In this document: one piece after another, positions 35,558 through 45,914 of the stretch
How the letters are laid out: each line of letters begins with the position of its first letter
How positions within the stretch are numbered: position 1 is the first letter of the stretch
Made by a program: the position numbers and the translations under genes
Notes under the pieces: generated by a model
Told to the model about the DNA's origin: nothing
The model's input: only the letters and a program-made list of their open reading frames with translations
Databases searched by the model: none
Origin: Panonychus citri
Lineage: Eukaryota; Arthropoda; Arachnida; Trombidiformes; Tetranychidae
DNA: 64,000 bases
Direction: 5' to 3'
NCBI RefSeq assembly: GCF_014898815.1
Contig: NW_026515428.1
Span: 434,001-498,000 of the forward strand

Positions 35558-37180
35558 AATTACAATTAACTGTTGTATCTAATTGGATATTTACGTAGCT
35601 AATTAACTGAATAAGAAACAATTTATTAATTAGACTGATGATCAACTAGAAACTTTGACTAGTAAAAATTAATGATTAAGTGTTGGAAACGTTGATCTTT
35701 ATCATTATCTGATTAACAATTAGACAAGATTTATTGGCGATCAACCATTTAATTGTAATTAAATTGTTGTTGCTACCTTTCAATATCTGAAAATCAACAT
35801 CCACAAGGATTTAATTTAAATTGTGAAAAAGTTTTCACTTGATAATCAACTGATGACGATAATGATAGTTTACTATTGTAAATATTCATTGTCATCAACA
35901 ATTAACAACAAATCTCTCATTCATTGTTAACAACAATCAATTTTGTTCATTATAACATCAAAAAATTTGTACAATCAACAAACAACAAAAAATCACATAA
36001 CAATAATTAACTAAATTGTTAGAAGGTAAAAAAAAACCTTGAACCAAACAATTTCCGTTGTATTATTATAATGAAAACCATGATGATCAGTAAATTGTTG
36101 TTTACTTAATAAATATAATATATGGGAAGATATTGACATTTTTAATGGATAGAAATTGATTAAAACTATTAATTATTGTGACAGCACATAATTATCACAT
36201 TTGATTAACCAGCAATTACCTTAATTGATGAAGCGACAAGAGTAACAATCAAAATGAAAAAAGCACCAACATTTAACTTGATTGTTGATATTTCCTTTCA
36301 ATTGTTTCTCTAGGTCAAGTTTGATGATCAACAAGTTAATCATTTCTTAAATCATGAATGAATACAAATCACATACACACACATACACACACATAGGAAA
36401 CAGCGGACAATCAAATCTAAATTGTAAACAATCAACAAAATGACAATCAAACTCGTAATTAATTGTAATCGATGCGAAAACGGAAAACAAAACAAAACCA
36501 AACGAAAAACTTTCAACTATCAACATTAAGATGTTAATGTTTATCGATTGTTCAACTAATTGTGATGTTATTATGTTTGTTTACAATTTATTAATTATCT
36601 TCATCATCTTCTCAATGATTATTCAAATGATCATTATCGATATCGGTCATTGAACGGACTTTTGAACCAATAAGTTGATGATAATTTCCTATTACCTGTT
36701 GGCTGTTTGTCCTTTTTCCCTTGAAACCTGAATCTCAAGTCTCACTGATTAAGATAAATTATATATTATATTATATGTTATATACATGAATCTAAATAAA
36801 AATCTTAAAGAAAGAAAGAAAAGAAAGAGATGATGATGATGATGATGATGATCAGGATGAAAATGGACTCATTCACTGTTAACCTGTTAACGGTTAAATG
36901 TTTTGATAGTTTTTTTGGTGCTTTTTTTAGCTTTCGTTGCCACATCATCTTAATCACTTACATTTTTGATTCAATTCAATTCCCATTTCTTAATTAGCTT
37001 CATTTTTATCAATTTCTGAACTTAATTATGTTTCCCTTGTGTTTAATTGTAAATAAACAGTTACAATTTCTGTCTCTGTTTCCGTAAATAACTTTCTCGT
37101 AACTTTAAATTGTTCATTCATTTTTACTTTTTGTGTTCATATTGTTAATCAGTTAAATTTAATTACTAATTGTAATCGTA
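35558..37180. other. 1.6-kb region between divergent genes
   Basis: This holds the leaders of the secreted six-Cys gene (minus) and SLC25A16 (plus). It has a GATGAT trinucleotide run (about 36829-36852) and a short CA-type tract near 36374. No coding signal is seen. Confidence 0.4.
36829..36852. repeat. (GAT)n microsatellite
   Basis: About eight tandem GAT triplets upstream of the carrier gene. Confidence 0.85.
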
Positions 37181-38685
37181 ATGGCAACAGGATATGATGG
37201 CCATTTTTTGGCTAAAACTCTGCTTGCTGGAGGTAAGATTCATTTCTAGTTAATTGTTCATTTACTTAATCAATTGAAGTGCTTTTTTTTGGTACTTCGA
37301 ATCGGATGAATTGGTCAATTAACTTGTTTACGATTCATCGATTCATCAATCATTTGCTTTTTTTTTTGGTTCTTTTCGATTATTGTCAAAAGTTTTGTGA
37401 GAACTTAATTGCTAATTAATTAGCTATTTTATCGTCTTTTTTTTAATTGTGTCTCTTTAAGGTGTCGCTGGAATGACATCGAAAACGGCAGTCGCTCCTT
37501 TGGATCGTATTAAGATCTTACTTCAAGCCCATAAGATTGGATACAAGAATCATGGTTAGTTAATTGTTGAGTGGAATTTGTGTCCAGTCGTGTTAATTGT
37601 TTCGTTTATTTGATCAGGTGTATTCAGTGGACTTCGGGCTATCATTGAGAAAGAGCGATTCTTAGGATTATATCGTGGTAATGGCGCTCAAATGGTCAGA
37701 GTTTTCCCTTATGCTGCCGTTCAGTTTTTATCCTTTGAGATTTACAAGAAGGTGATTAAATTAAGTTTCTCTTGAACGGTAATTAATTGATTGTCTTTCT
37801 TAATCATCAATCTTATTCAGCATCTTACTAATCTCTATGGGTCTGGACATAGTATCAAATTTTTTGCTGGTTCACTTGCTGGTGTAACTGCGGTCACAAT
37901 GACTTATCCTTTGGATTTGGTTCGAGCTCGATTAGCATTTATCACTCCTGATGATTTAATTACAGCCAAAAGTGATGGGAAAACAATTAGTTTAATGGAA
38001 AGATCAATGATCATCAATACTCTCAGACAAGTGTATGGTCAACACGGTATTCGAGGACTTTATCGAGGCTTAAGTCCAACACTTTTAGCTATGATTCCTC
38101 ATGCAGGTAATTATAATTAATCGATTTAATTTTTTGTTCCAATTCTCATTCTAATCAATATTCTGTCGATATTTTTGCTCTCTATCAAATTTTAGGAATT
38201 TCATTTTATTCATTTGAAAGGCTTAAGCATTTAGTTTTTACACATTTTCCTCAATTCTGCTCGAGGCAAAAAGATGGTTCAATTGTCCTAAGTTTCCCAG
38301 CTAAATTGCTTTGTGGTGGAATCTCAGGTAATTAAGATCACGGTGATCGAAACCTTCACCTAAATCTTTTCCTAAAATATAATAGTGTTAATTGTAATTA
38401 CAAATCTCTAATTGTTTAGGAGCAATTACTCAACCCATCATCTATCCATTGGATGTTGCTCGAAGACGAAGTCAACTGGCCACTGCCGATGCCGAAACAC
38501 GCAAATATGGTGGAAATCCAATGAGAACTTTATTGACGATCTATCGGGAACACGGAATAATTTCTGGCCTTTATCGAGGAATGAGCATCAACTATATTCG
38601 CGCTGTACCAATGGTCGCAGTCTCATTTACCGCTTACGAGATAATGAAACAGAGCCTCGGGCTAAATACTGGACTTTCATCTTGA
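37181..38685 (+). CDS. SLC25A16: mitochondrial carrier SLC25A16 (coenzyme A transporter type)
   Basis: This inner-membrane carrier is of the SLC25A16/Leu5 group, which is linked to coenzyme A import into the matrix. Six exons: 37181-37232, 37462-37554, 37618-37751, 37821-38106, 38196-38327 and 38420-38685, all canonical. The three carrier repeats each have their signature: PLDRIKILLQAHKIGYKN in repeat 1, YPLDLVRARLAF in repeat 2, and YPLDVARRRSQLA in repeat 3. Each is followed by a GLYRG motif (FLGLYRGNGAQM, RGLYRGLSPTLL, SGLYRGMSINYIR). The N-terminus (MATGYDGHFLAKTLLAGGVAG) and the QAH/GYKNHGVF region are typical of SLC25A16 rather than SLC25A42. The gene is intact. A damaged copy of its last exon lies at 40215-40325. 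Confidence 0.93.
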
Positions 38686-39183
38686 ATTTCATTCCAATCA
38701 ATATACTGAATGTATTGAAATTTTTTCTCTCATTACCTTAATCATTCACAATAATTTCATTAATTTCATCTCATCATCATTGATAATTTCAAGATCCGTT
38801 TAACAATAAAAATCCCCGTTGATACAAAATATTTTTCAACCGATTGCTAAATTGTTATTACCCAATAATTAAACATGAAAAACAATTTTCACGATTAAAT
38901 TGATTGAGTTAATAAGAAACAATTAATTACGTAGATATATGTAATCTCGCTATTGATTTTGGCTCAAGAATTGATTGTTTAATTAACAACCCGGATTCAT
39001 TTGAATGAAAAATATTAATAAAACTAATTGTATTGATAAAATTAAACAATAAGTTGATTGTTCTCATCTTTTTTTTTAATTGTTACTTTTAGAGATTAAA
39101 ATCTTATATTGATGATACAACTTTTATCAATTACACAATTAAATTAATCGCACTTCAGTAGTACAGATTATTAATAGTATTAA

Positions 39184-39193
39184 TATATAAAAG
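39184..39193 (+). promoter_or_regulatory. TATA box of broken dioxygenase copy
   Basis: TATATAAAAG lies 83 bp upstream of the start codon at 39277. The same element sits at the matching place before the intact copy. Confidence 0.65.
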
Positions 39194-39276
39194 TGTCTGA
39201 TTGATCAATGAATTTCATTAGTTAATATTTGAACATATTAGAAGTTATTTGAAAGAGAAATCAAATTGTCATTAAA

Positions 39277-40110
39277 ATGGTAAAACTAATTGTTACTTGT
39301 GTTTTAATTACCATCATTGGCTCAGCATTTGCTGATCCTGATCGACCAGGTAAATACCTTGAACATGATCGAACCGTAATTAGCTGTGCTAAATACAAAC
39401 GAGAAGCCAATCAACATCAATGTGTCCTCTCACCTTTTCAAGATGAGGGTCCATACTACCTTCCTGATGACCACGAGCGATCTGATATTACTGATGGTCA
39501 ATCTGGTATCTATTTAGACCTTAACATCAACGTGGTAAACTCAAACGATTGTAATCCAATGGAAAACATGTATGTCACATGGCATACAAATGCCACAGGT
39601 AAATACTCAGGTGTCAACAATGAAGTGGACCACCACCGCCATTCAATTGGTCAAGGGGAATCACGGAGGACCAGGTAACGATAGACGACCACCCGGAGGA
39701 CCAGGAGGACCTGTATTATGGGTGGATTTGGAAGAAAGCCAGTTTCCGATGAACGATTCTTCGAGGTTACCAAGTGACCGATTCAAATGGTCAAGTTAAC
39801 TTTAAGACTATTGTGCCTGGTTGGTATAATGGACGCTGCCTTCACATTCACATTGAAGTTTATCCTAAAAACTCAACTGAACAAGCTGACATCTTATACG
39901 TTGGTCAAATTTTCTTCAAGAGCGAACTACCCAATGAACTTAAGTTAATTGATTACCGGCCAATACCCAACGAATCACCCTCAATGAAAACGACGGAACT
40001 ACAGAACCATGGTAATGAAACAATTTTGATTTGGTCAGCAAAGGAGCTGATTATAAATCATCAATCACCTTTGGTATTGACCCAACAGCCAAAGTTACTC
40101 CTCCCTAGTT
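39277..40110 (+). pseudogene. intradiol ring-cleavage dioxygenase copy 1, frame-broken
   Basis: This copy is nearly identical to the intact gene at 40792 over the signal peptide and first 100 codons, with the same start (MVKLIVTCVLITIIGSAFAD). Near 39574-39580 a net three bases are lost, altering the HIWHT segment to TWHT. Losses near 39620 and 39638 cancel in frame, and a further two-base loss near 39656 shifts frame and ends the product after about 133 codons. Most of the Gly/Pro-rich insert is missing, and more indels follow in the C-terminal part. The Fe-ligand region (PGWYNGRCLHIHIE) survives, but in another frame. Substitutions are few while small deletions are many. It is either a young pseudogene or an intact paralogue damaged by assembly. 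Confidence 0.8.
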
Positions 40111-40214
40111 AGTTCGCCCTTAATTTTGTAAACCAAATGAGTTAATAGTTTTTTTTCATTAAAATCAATAAGCATAATTAAGTAAATCGACTTCATATTT
40201 ATTACATTGTGTCT

Positions 40215-40325
40215 CTAACTCTTTACGAGCAATTACCAAACAGATCATTTATTAAATGGATCAAGTCAAAGTCGATTAGCCGATGCCGAAACGCGTAAAC
40301 ATGGCGGAAATATAATGAGAAATCC
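40215..40325 (+). pseudogene. remnant of SLC25A16 last exon
   Basis: Sequence from gagcaattac through gccgatgccgaaacg to ggcggaaatataatgagaa matches the start of the carrier's exon 6 (38420-38527) with substitutions and deletions. It lies between the two dioxygenase copies and marks the left edge of the second duplication unit. It has no splice context and no ORF. Confidence 0.8.
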
Positions 40326-40704
40326 AATCAATTAAATCAATTATTCATAATTAATTTTACTAATATCAATAGTTTAAAGATTCAAAATGTTGATCTATTG
40401 CAATAATTTAAACTTATTAGAAAACAATTTTCACGATTAAATTGATTGAGTTAACAAGAAACAATTAATTACGTAGATATGTAACTGCTATTGAATTTGG
40501 CCAAGAATCAATTGTTTAATTAACAAAATCTATTTGAATGTAAAATAAAATAATTTATTGATAAAATTAAACAATAAGTTGATTGTTCTCATCTTTTTTA
40601 ATTGTTACTTTTAGAGATTAAAATTTTATATTGATGATACAACTTTTATCAATTACACAATTAAATTAATCGATCTTCAGTAGTACAGATTATTAATAGT
40701 ATAT

Positions 40705-40714
40705 TATATAAAAG
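40705..40714 (+). promoter_or_regulatory. TATA box of intact dioxygenase gene
   Basis: TATATAAAAG lies 77 bp upstream of the ATG at 40792. It is conserved between both copies along with the flanking gtgtctgattgatcaatg. Confidence 0.7.
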
Positions 40715-40791
40715 TGTCTGATTGATCAATGAATTTCATTAGTTAATATTTCATATTAGTTATTTGAAAGAGAAATCAAATTGTCATTAAA

Positions 40792-41679
40792 ATGGTAAAA
40801 CTAATTGTTACTTGTGTTTTAATTACCATCATTGGCTCAGCATTTGCTGATCCTGATCGACCAGGTAAATACCTTGAACATGATCGAACCGTAATTAGCT
40901 GTGCTAAATACAAACGAGAAGCCAATCAACATCAATGTGTCCTCTCACCTTTCAACACCGAAGGTCCATTTTACCTTCCTGATGACCACGAGCGATCTGA
41001 TATTACCGATGGTCAATCTGGTATCTATTTAGACCTTAACATCAACGTGGTAAACTCAAACGATTGTAATCCAATGGAAAACATGTATGTCCACATTTGG
41101 CATACAAATGCCACAGGTAAATACTCAGGTGTCAACAATGGAGGAAGTGGACCACCACCACCACATTCAATTGGTCAAGGTGGACATCACGGAGGACCAG
41201 GTAACGATAGACGACCACCCGGAGGACCAGGAGGACCAGGAGGACCTGGTGGACTCGGTGAACGAGAACCTGGTATGGGAGGACATGGTGGAAGACCAAC
41301 TCCCGTTTCCGACGAACGATTCCTTCGAGGTTACCAAGTGACCGATTCAAATGGTCAAGTTAACTTTAGAACTGTTATTCCTGGTTGGTATACTGGACGT
41401 TGCCTTCACATTCACATTGAAGTTTATCCCAAAAACTCAACTGAACAAGCTGACATCTTATACGTTGGTCAAATTTTCTTCAAGAGCGAACTACCCAGTG
41501 AACTTAAGCTAATTGACCCCTACTCGACCAATACCCAACGAATCACCCTCAATGAAAACGACGGAATCTACCGAAACCATGGTAATGAAACAATTCTTGA
41601 TTTGGTCAGCAAAGGAGCTGATTATAAATCATCAATCACCTTTGGTATTGACCCTACAGCTAAAGTTACTCGCCATTAA
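40792..41679 (+). CDS. secreted intradiol ring-cleavage dioxygenase (fungal-type, acquired)
   Basis: This non-heme Fe(III) enzyme splits catechol-type rings between the two hydroxyls. In spider mites the family is secreted, was acquired from fungi, and acts on plant phenolics. It is intronless, 295 aa, with a signal peptide of about 19 residues (MVKLIVTCVLITIIGSAFA). The family core is clear: TEGPFYLPDDHERSDI, YVHIWHTNATGKYSG, FLRGYQVTDSNGQVNF and IPGWYTGRCLHIHIEVY. The four expected iron ligands are Y111, Y200, H206 and H208. A Gly/Pro/His-rich insertion (about 117-172) separates the first Tyr from the rest. Absence of introns beside a six-exon neighbour fits its acquired origin. It is intact and preceded by a TATA box. 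The actual substrate cannot be read from sequence. Confidence 0.93.
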   Translation: MVKLIVTCVLITIIGSAFADPDRPGKYLEHDRTVISCAKYKREANQHQCVLSPFNTEGPFYLPDDHERSDITDGQSGIYLDLNINVVNSNDCNPMENMYVHIWHTNATGKYSGVNNGGSGPPPPHSIGQGGHHGGPGNDRRPPGGPGGPGGPGGLGEREPGMGGHGGRPTPVSDERFLRGYQVTDSNGQVNFRTVIPGWYTGRCLHIHIEVYPKNSTEQADILYVGQIFFKSELPSELKLIDPYSTNTQRITLNENDGIYRNHGNETILDLVSKGADYKSSITFGIDPTAKVTRH

Positions 41680-42215
41680 TTTTGTAAACCAAATGAGTTA
41701 ATAATTTTTTTCCATTAAAATCAATAAGCATAATTAAGCAAATCGACTTGATATTTTATTATTAATTGCTAATAGAGCTGATTAATACGAAAGTGATTCA
41801 ATCACAATTTGTCAACAAGTTGATTTGATTACAGTTGAACAATTTGACTCGGTATTGAAAATTGACTTAATGTCTTGGTAATACTACCTGTTAATTGTCA
41901 AGGAACAAGATTTGATTACAATTAATTACACAGGTTAACAGTTTAATCTTACATATATTAATCATATTTAAAAAGTTGATTCTTAATCATTTACAAATGT
42001 TAATTGATCCTTTTAATGGATCAAATTACAAAAGCTTTGCAATTTACTATATAAAAGACTTTTGATTTATTAACAATTAGGTCACTTTTCCATTGATTGT
42101 TGATAAGGTTAATTAAATTTTCCTTCCCATTGTGTTTCATTATAAGATCATTTCGATAATAATTTGTTACCTCTAATTTGTTTTCCAACACTAATTGATA
42201 ATTATCATCATTAAA
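41680..42215. other. spacer upstream of small secreted peptide gene
   Basis: The left end matches the dioxygenase 3' flank of copy 1. The rest is AT-rich and carries the TATA box at 42048. No ORF is seen. Confidence 0.45.
42048..42057 (+). promoter_or_regulatory. TATA box before small secreted peptide gene
   Basis: TATATAAAAG lies 159 bp upstream of the ATG at 42216. It has the same ten bases as the elements before the two dioxygenase copies. Confidence 0.5.
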
Positions 42216-42632
42216 ATGTTTCGATTTGTTATTGTTTCAATTTTGATTATGTAAGTTAATTGTTACTTTTATATTAATTATTTTGTATCGTTGAATTATG
42301 ATTGGATTGATTGTCTATCTAATTGAAATTGTTCATTTGAATCTTGTTCCAGGCTGATGGCTGGTCAGTTTTGTCGCTGTGAAGACGAGGGTGAAGCGAA
42401 AGTCACGGACTCAAAGAAGCCTCGGTCGAGGATCACTCGTGAAGAATTGGCTCGACTTCATCGTGAGGCCATAAAGGAGCACGAACATCACCTTGACCTG
42501 TTCGAGAATTCATTCAGTTCACCCTTGTCATCGACTCGTAAACCCGTTTGGCCGAATGGAACCAAACCAGGATCTACCACATCCAAGCCACCAAAAAAAC
42601 CCACGAAATCACAATCGACAAACTTAAACTAA
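42216..42632 (+). CDS. small secreted peptide, unknown
   Basis: Two exons, 42216-42250 and 42353-42632, join in frame (phase 2) for 104 aa. The start is hydrophobic (MFRFVIVSILIMLMAGQFCRC), a signal peptide whose last part comes from exon 2. The mature chain is highly charged (EDEGEAKVTDSKKPRSR), then a helix rich in Glu/His (REELARLHREAIKEHEHHLD), then a Pro/Lys/Ser/Thr-rich tail. It has only two cysteines. Without exon 1 the frame would lack most of the signal peptide, and the donor (ttat|gtaagt) and acceptor (gttccag) are good. I do not recognise a family. It may be a secreted effector or peptide precursor, but no amidation or dibasic-repeat pattern is evident. Confidence 0.6.
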
Positions 42633-42926
42633 AAGAGTTTCATTGAAATTTTAATTCTAATTCCAATGGTAAATTATGATAACTAAAAGTGGAAATTCGA
42701 TTTCCTTTCAATAAATTTCACATTCGAACTTATCAACTATTAAAAATTCCGTTCGATCCAATTTTCATATTCCACTTTTCCCGCTTCTTCATTTTCTCCT
42801 TTCTTTTTGTTTATCTTTGCAAATTATTCCTTGGGTTTGTTGACAGTTTTCTTGTTGATTTTCGAGTAATTTTTTTCTGTCAATTGTGATCAAGTAATTT
42901 GAAATTTGATTGTTCGAATTGATATC

Positions 42927-44052
42927 ATGTTGGAATTGTTTTATTGTGGTTACAAGTCTCATCTTAAGTTGATTAGTAAATCTGATGAGGGTGAGGGCGA
43001 AGATGGAGAAAAGTCTGAAGATAAACTAATTATCCCTCTTAATGAGGTTAACTTATCTGATGGTAAATATGGAAATCGAGTGAAAAAAGGTTTCATTGGT
43101 TGGTGTTCGTTGTTTATTATTACTGAGAGTGGACATTTACTTTATTTGGCCTCCGTTCCTGGTCCTAAAAAAGATCCAGTGATTCGTGAATGTAATCTGA
43201 CCAAAAGTTGGGATCTAAAGCGTTTAGAGTGCGGTAATAAGGATGTTTTCTTGGTGCTTTCTGATCGGAAATTGAAAAGATGGAGGTCACAAGAGTATCA
43301 CACTGAACCTGAGATCGTTGATCAATTAAATCGAGATGGAGCAAGAGTACAAGAGATTAGCATTGGTTCCAGTTTTGTTTGTGTTCTCATGGAAGATGGA
43401 ACAGTTATTGGAATGGATGAAGAGGAATCTCCGGTTACTCTGAAATTACAAAATTCTGATGATGTTTTCGTTTCGGTTTCATGTGGCCATGAGCATATTC
43501 TACTTCTAACAAGAAATGGCCTCGTTTACTCTTATGGCCGAGGTACAAAAGGTCAACTTGGCCTTGGTAGTTTGGAAGATGTTTTCGATGGACAGAAAGA
43601 GATTGAAGCTCTCAGTGGAATCAGAATCATGCAAATTTCCGCCGGTGGTTGGCATTCACTTGCTCTCTCCGAGTTCGGTGACATTTATGCTTGGGGTTGG
43701 AATGAAAGTGGACAATTAGGTAATTATATTCTCGAAGAAGAACAAAAAAAATCTCAATTCTAATTTGATTACGTCTACAGGGATTGGAAACAACAGTGAA
43801 TCTGTCAAATCATTGCCGACATTAATCAACATCGAATCAATTAATTTCACCTCCATTAGCTGTGGTTCTCGTCATTCAATGGCCATTTCGGAAAATGGTT
43901 CATTATATTCATGGGGCTGGAACAAGTGGGGACAATTAGGTTTGAATCCGAATCAAATTAAAACTTCAAGTGTCCCGATTAAAATTGATTTCGACCGCAA
44001 GGTTACCTCAATCTCTTGTAAATATTGGTCTTCGTTGATCGAAGTTATTTGA
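42927..44052 (+). CDS. RCCD1: RCC1 domain-containing protein 1 (RCCD1)
   Basis: This RCC1-repeat protein in vertebrates partners the JmjC protein KDM8 in chromatin and mitotic roles. Two exons, 42927-43719 and 43781-44052, are split by a 61-bp intron; the product is 354 aa (human 376). The ATG at 42927 (MLELFYCGYK) matches the family's short start; an upstream ATG adds seven residues. Beta-propeller repeats include LVYSYGRGTKGQLGLGSLED, ISAGGWHSLALSEFGDIYAW, GWNESGQLG, ISCGSRHSMAISENGSLYSW and GWNKWGQLGLN. The GGWHS...GDIYAWGWNESGQL block is especially like RCCD1. Its 3' end is only 81 bp from that of MPP10 on the other strand. Confidence 0.88.
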
Positions 44053-44133
44053 GAACAATCAATAAGATTAACCAATTAACTTATATTCTTATGTAAATAT
44101 ATTTTATTGATCAAATTAAGTTAATTGTCTTAA

Positions 44134-45647
44134 TTAAGTTTTCAATTGTGAAATTGAAAATTGTTTGATATTCTTTGTCTTCTCGATTTTTTCAGCCTGT
44201 TTTTGGCTATTTTGTGATGTAATTTTACTCGAAGGTTGATTTTTACTCTTTCTGGCAGCAATTACTTTCTGTCGGTGTTTTTTAACGCGACGATCATGTT
44301 TACGATCAGTTGAATCTTTTTCTGTGTCTCCCTTAATTGGTCTCTTTGGTTTTTCCTTGATCTCTTCGGGAGCAAGGAGAGTACCTTCACCCACGGACAC
44401 TGGAATTGCCTCTTCCGCTGTAATAGCGGGTAAGTTTCGGATAATCTTGATTTCGGGTTCTGGTGGTTTGGGAGTAAAGTGGTAACTTGAAAGTGCATCT
44501 AATTGTAGGAAAACGGAGGCCATTAATTTGCGAACTTCTTTATGTGTTTCATTTTCTTGTTCAACTTTTTCCTCGGTTGTTTTTTGAAGATAATCTTTCT
44601 CGTAGATTTCACCAAGACCCACTTTACTTTTCTCTTGGTCGAGAATTAATCGTCTCTTGTATTCGAATGGTTTCTCATTGGGTTTCACTTTACGTTCCAC
44701 ATCGTCCCAGATTCCATCTTTAATTCGTTGTTTGATTAAATTCTCTATACTCTCGGCAACATCTTTGTCAATTATTGGCGCTGGACGAGAAACAAAATCA
44801 TATTGCAAGTGATCTTCGAGTAAACTGTTTGACGGCCTTTTATCGGCTGTCACTTCACCAGTTAATTTCCACGGTTTAGCTGACAAATTATCGTCTTCTA
44901 GTTTTGCAATTCGTTCTTTTAATAACTGCTGTTCTTTTTCAAAAGTAGATAAACCTGAATTTCGAGCAGCAATTTCTCTAGGTCCTAACAGGTTATCAAT
45001 ATCATCATCTTCATCTGAACTTGCGGGTCCCAAAAGGTTAGCGAAATCAGTGTCATCACCTTCAATGTCTTCATCTTCTACATCAGCAAAATCCTCGTCT
45101 TCTTCTCCATCTTCCTCCTCTTCCTCTTCTTCATCATCATCAGCATCATCTTCGTTTTCGTCATCATCTTCATCAAATTTTTCATCATCAAAATCTAGAT
45201 CATCTTCATCCTCTTCATCGATCCTAAATTGAGCTGGTATCTTCTTTTTGGATTTTTTCACTTGCTGTTTAGATGCGATAGTTAACTTAGAAACATCATC
45301 ATCGAGATTTTTCAAAAAGGCTTGATTGTCCTGTTCGATTTGAGCCCAAATCTGCTCTTCATCAAATCCTTTTGTAACCAGAGCTTTAATCCCAACACCA
45401 GAATTGTCTTTTAAACATTCAAACAATTTACTAGTCAACTGTCGAAAATTGTTCACTCTTTGATCATCAGGTCTATAGATTCAATCAACAATATAAACAA
45501 TTAAAAAAAAGAATTGAAATAATCAAAATTTATAAGAAAAAAAAACGTTCATCACAAAACTCACCTGAGGAAAGATGTTAAATCTCCGACATTTGAATTG
45601 AAAGAATTGAAAATTTCTTTCGAATCAAATTTAATCCGATCTTCCAT
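44134..45647 (-). CDS. MPHOSPH10: U3 snoRNP protein MPP10 (MPHOSPH10)
   Basis: MPP10 is a component of the small-subunit processome, required for 18S pre-rRNA cleavage in the nucleolus. Two exons, 45647-45565 and 45472-44134, join at a split Arg codon (SFLR-PDDQRVNNF) for 473 aa. The N-terminal helix is followed by a long acidic region (about 100-165, nearly all Asp/Glu), then the conserved core: PREIAARNSGLSTFEKEQ, KPWKLTGEVTADKRPSNSLL, EDHLQYDFVSRPAPIIDKDV, KPNEKPFEYKRRLILDQEKS, LGEIYEKDYLQKT and VFLQLDALSSYHFTPKPPEP. The C-terminus is Lys/Arg-rich, as expected for a nucleolar protein. The first exon supplies the true ATG. The gene is shorter than human (681 aa) but keeps the family blocks. 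It is divergent from TTC19. Confidence 0.93.
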
Positions 45648-45914
45648 CTAATGTGAAAAGTATAAATTTCAACAAATACCAAAGTAAAATAAAGTTAAAC
45701 AATTAAATTAAAAGAGAAAAACATTTAAATGAAACAGAAAATAAACCAAAACAAAAAAATGAAATTCTAAACATGTGCTCGGTCATGTGATCTTTTTGCT
45801 CGATAAATAGACCAACAGTTGTACGAACAACTTGAAAGAGAAATTTTTTTTTCCCAATCAAATGTAAACAAAAAGTGACAATTTTAATTGTTGTCGATTT
45901 AAAGAAGTTCAATC
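45648..45914. promoter_or_regulatory. shared divergent promoter, MPP10/TTC19
   Basis: 267 bp separate the two start codons, so both promoters must lie within it. No TATA box is obvious. The role is inferred from layout. Confidence 0.45.

Larger units (their letters stand above)
38412..41765. repeat. tandem segmental duplication: carrier 3' end plus dioxygenase
   Basis: Two adjacent units can be aligned by eye, about 38412-40210 and 40215-41765. Each runs from the start of the carrier's last exon through the intergenic promoter and dioxygenase gene to a shared 3' flank (aataagcataattaag). The second unit retains only a scrap of the carrier exon and has lost the stretch equivalent to about 38527-38693. 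Promoters, including a TATA box, and coding regions are nearly identical apart from many small indels. This places the duplication after the dioxygenase had settled beside SLC25A16. Confidence 0.85.

Noticed and set aside
45050..45232. Plus-strand poly-Ser ORF
   Set aside because: It is the reverse-strand shadow of the MPP10 acidic Asp/Glu tract.
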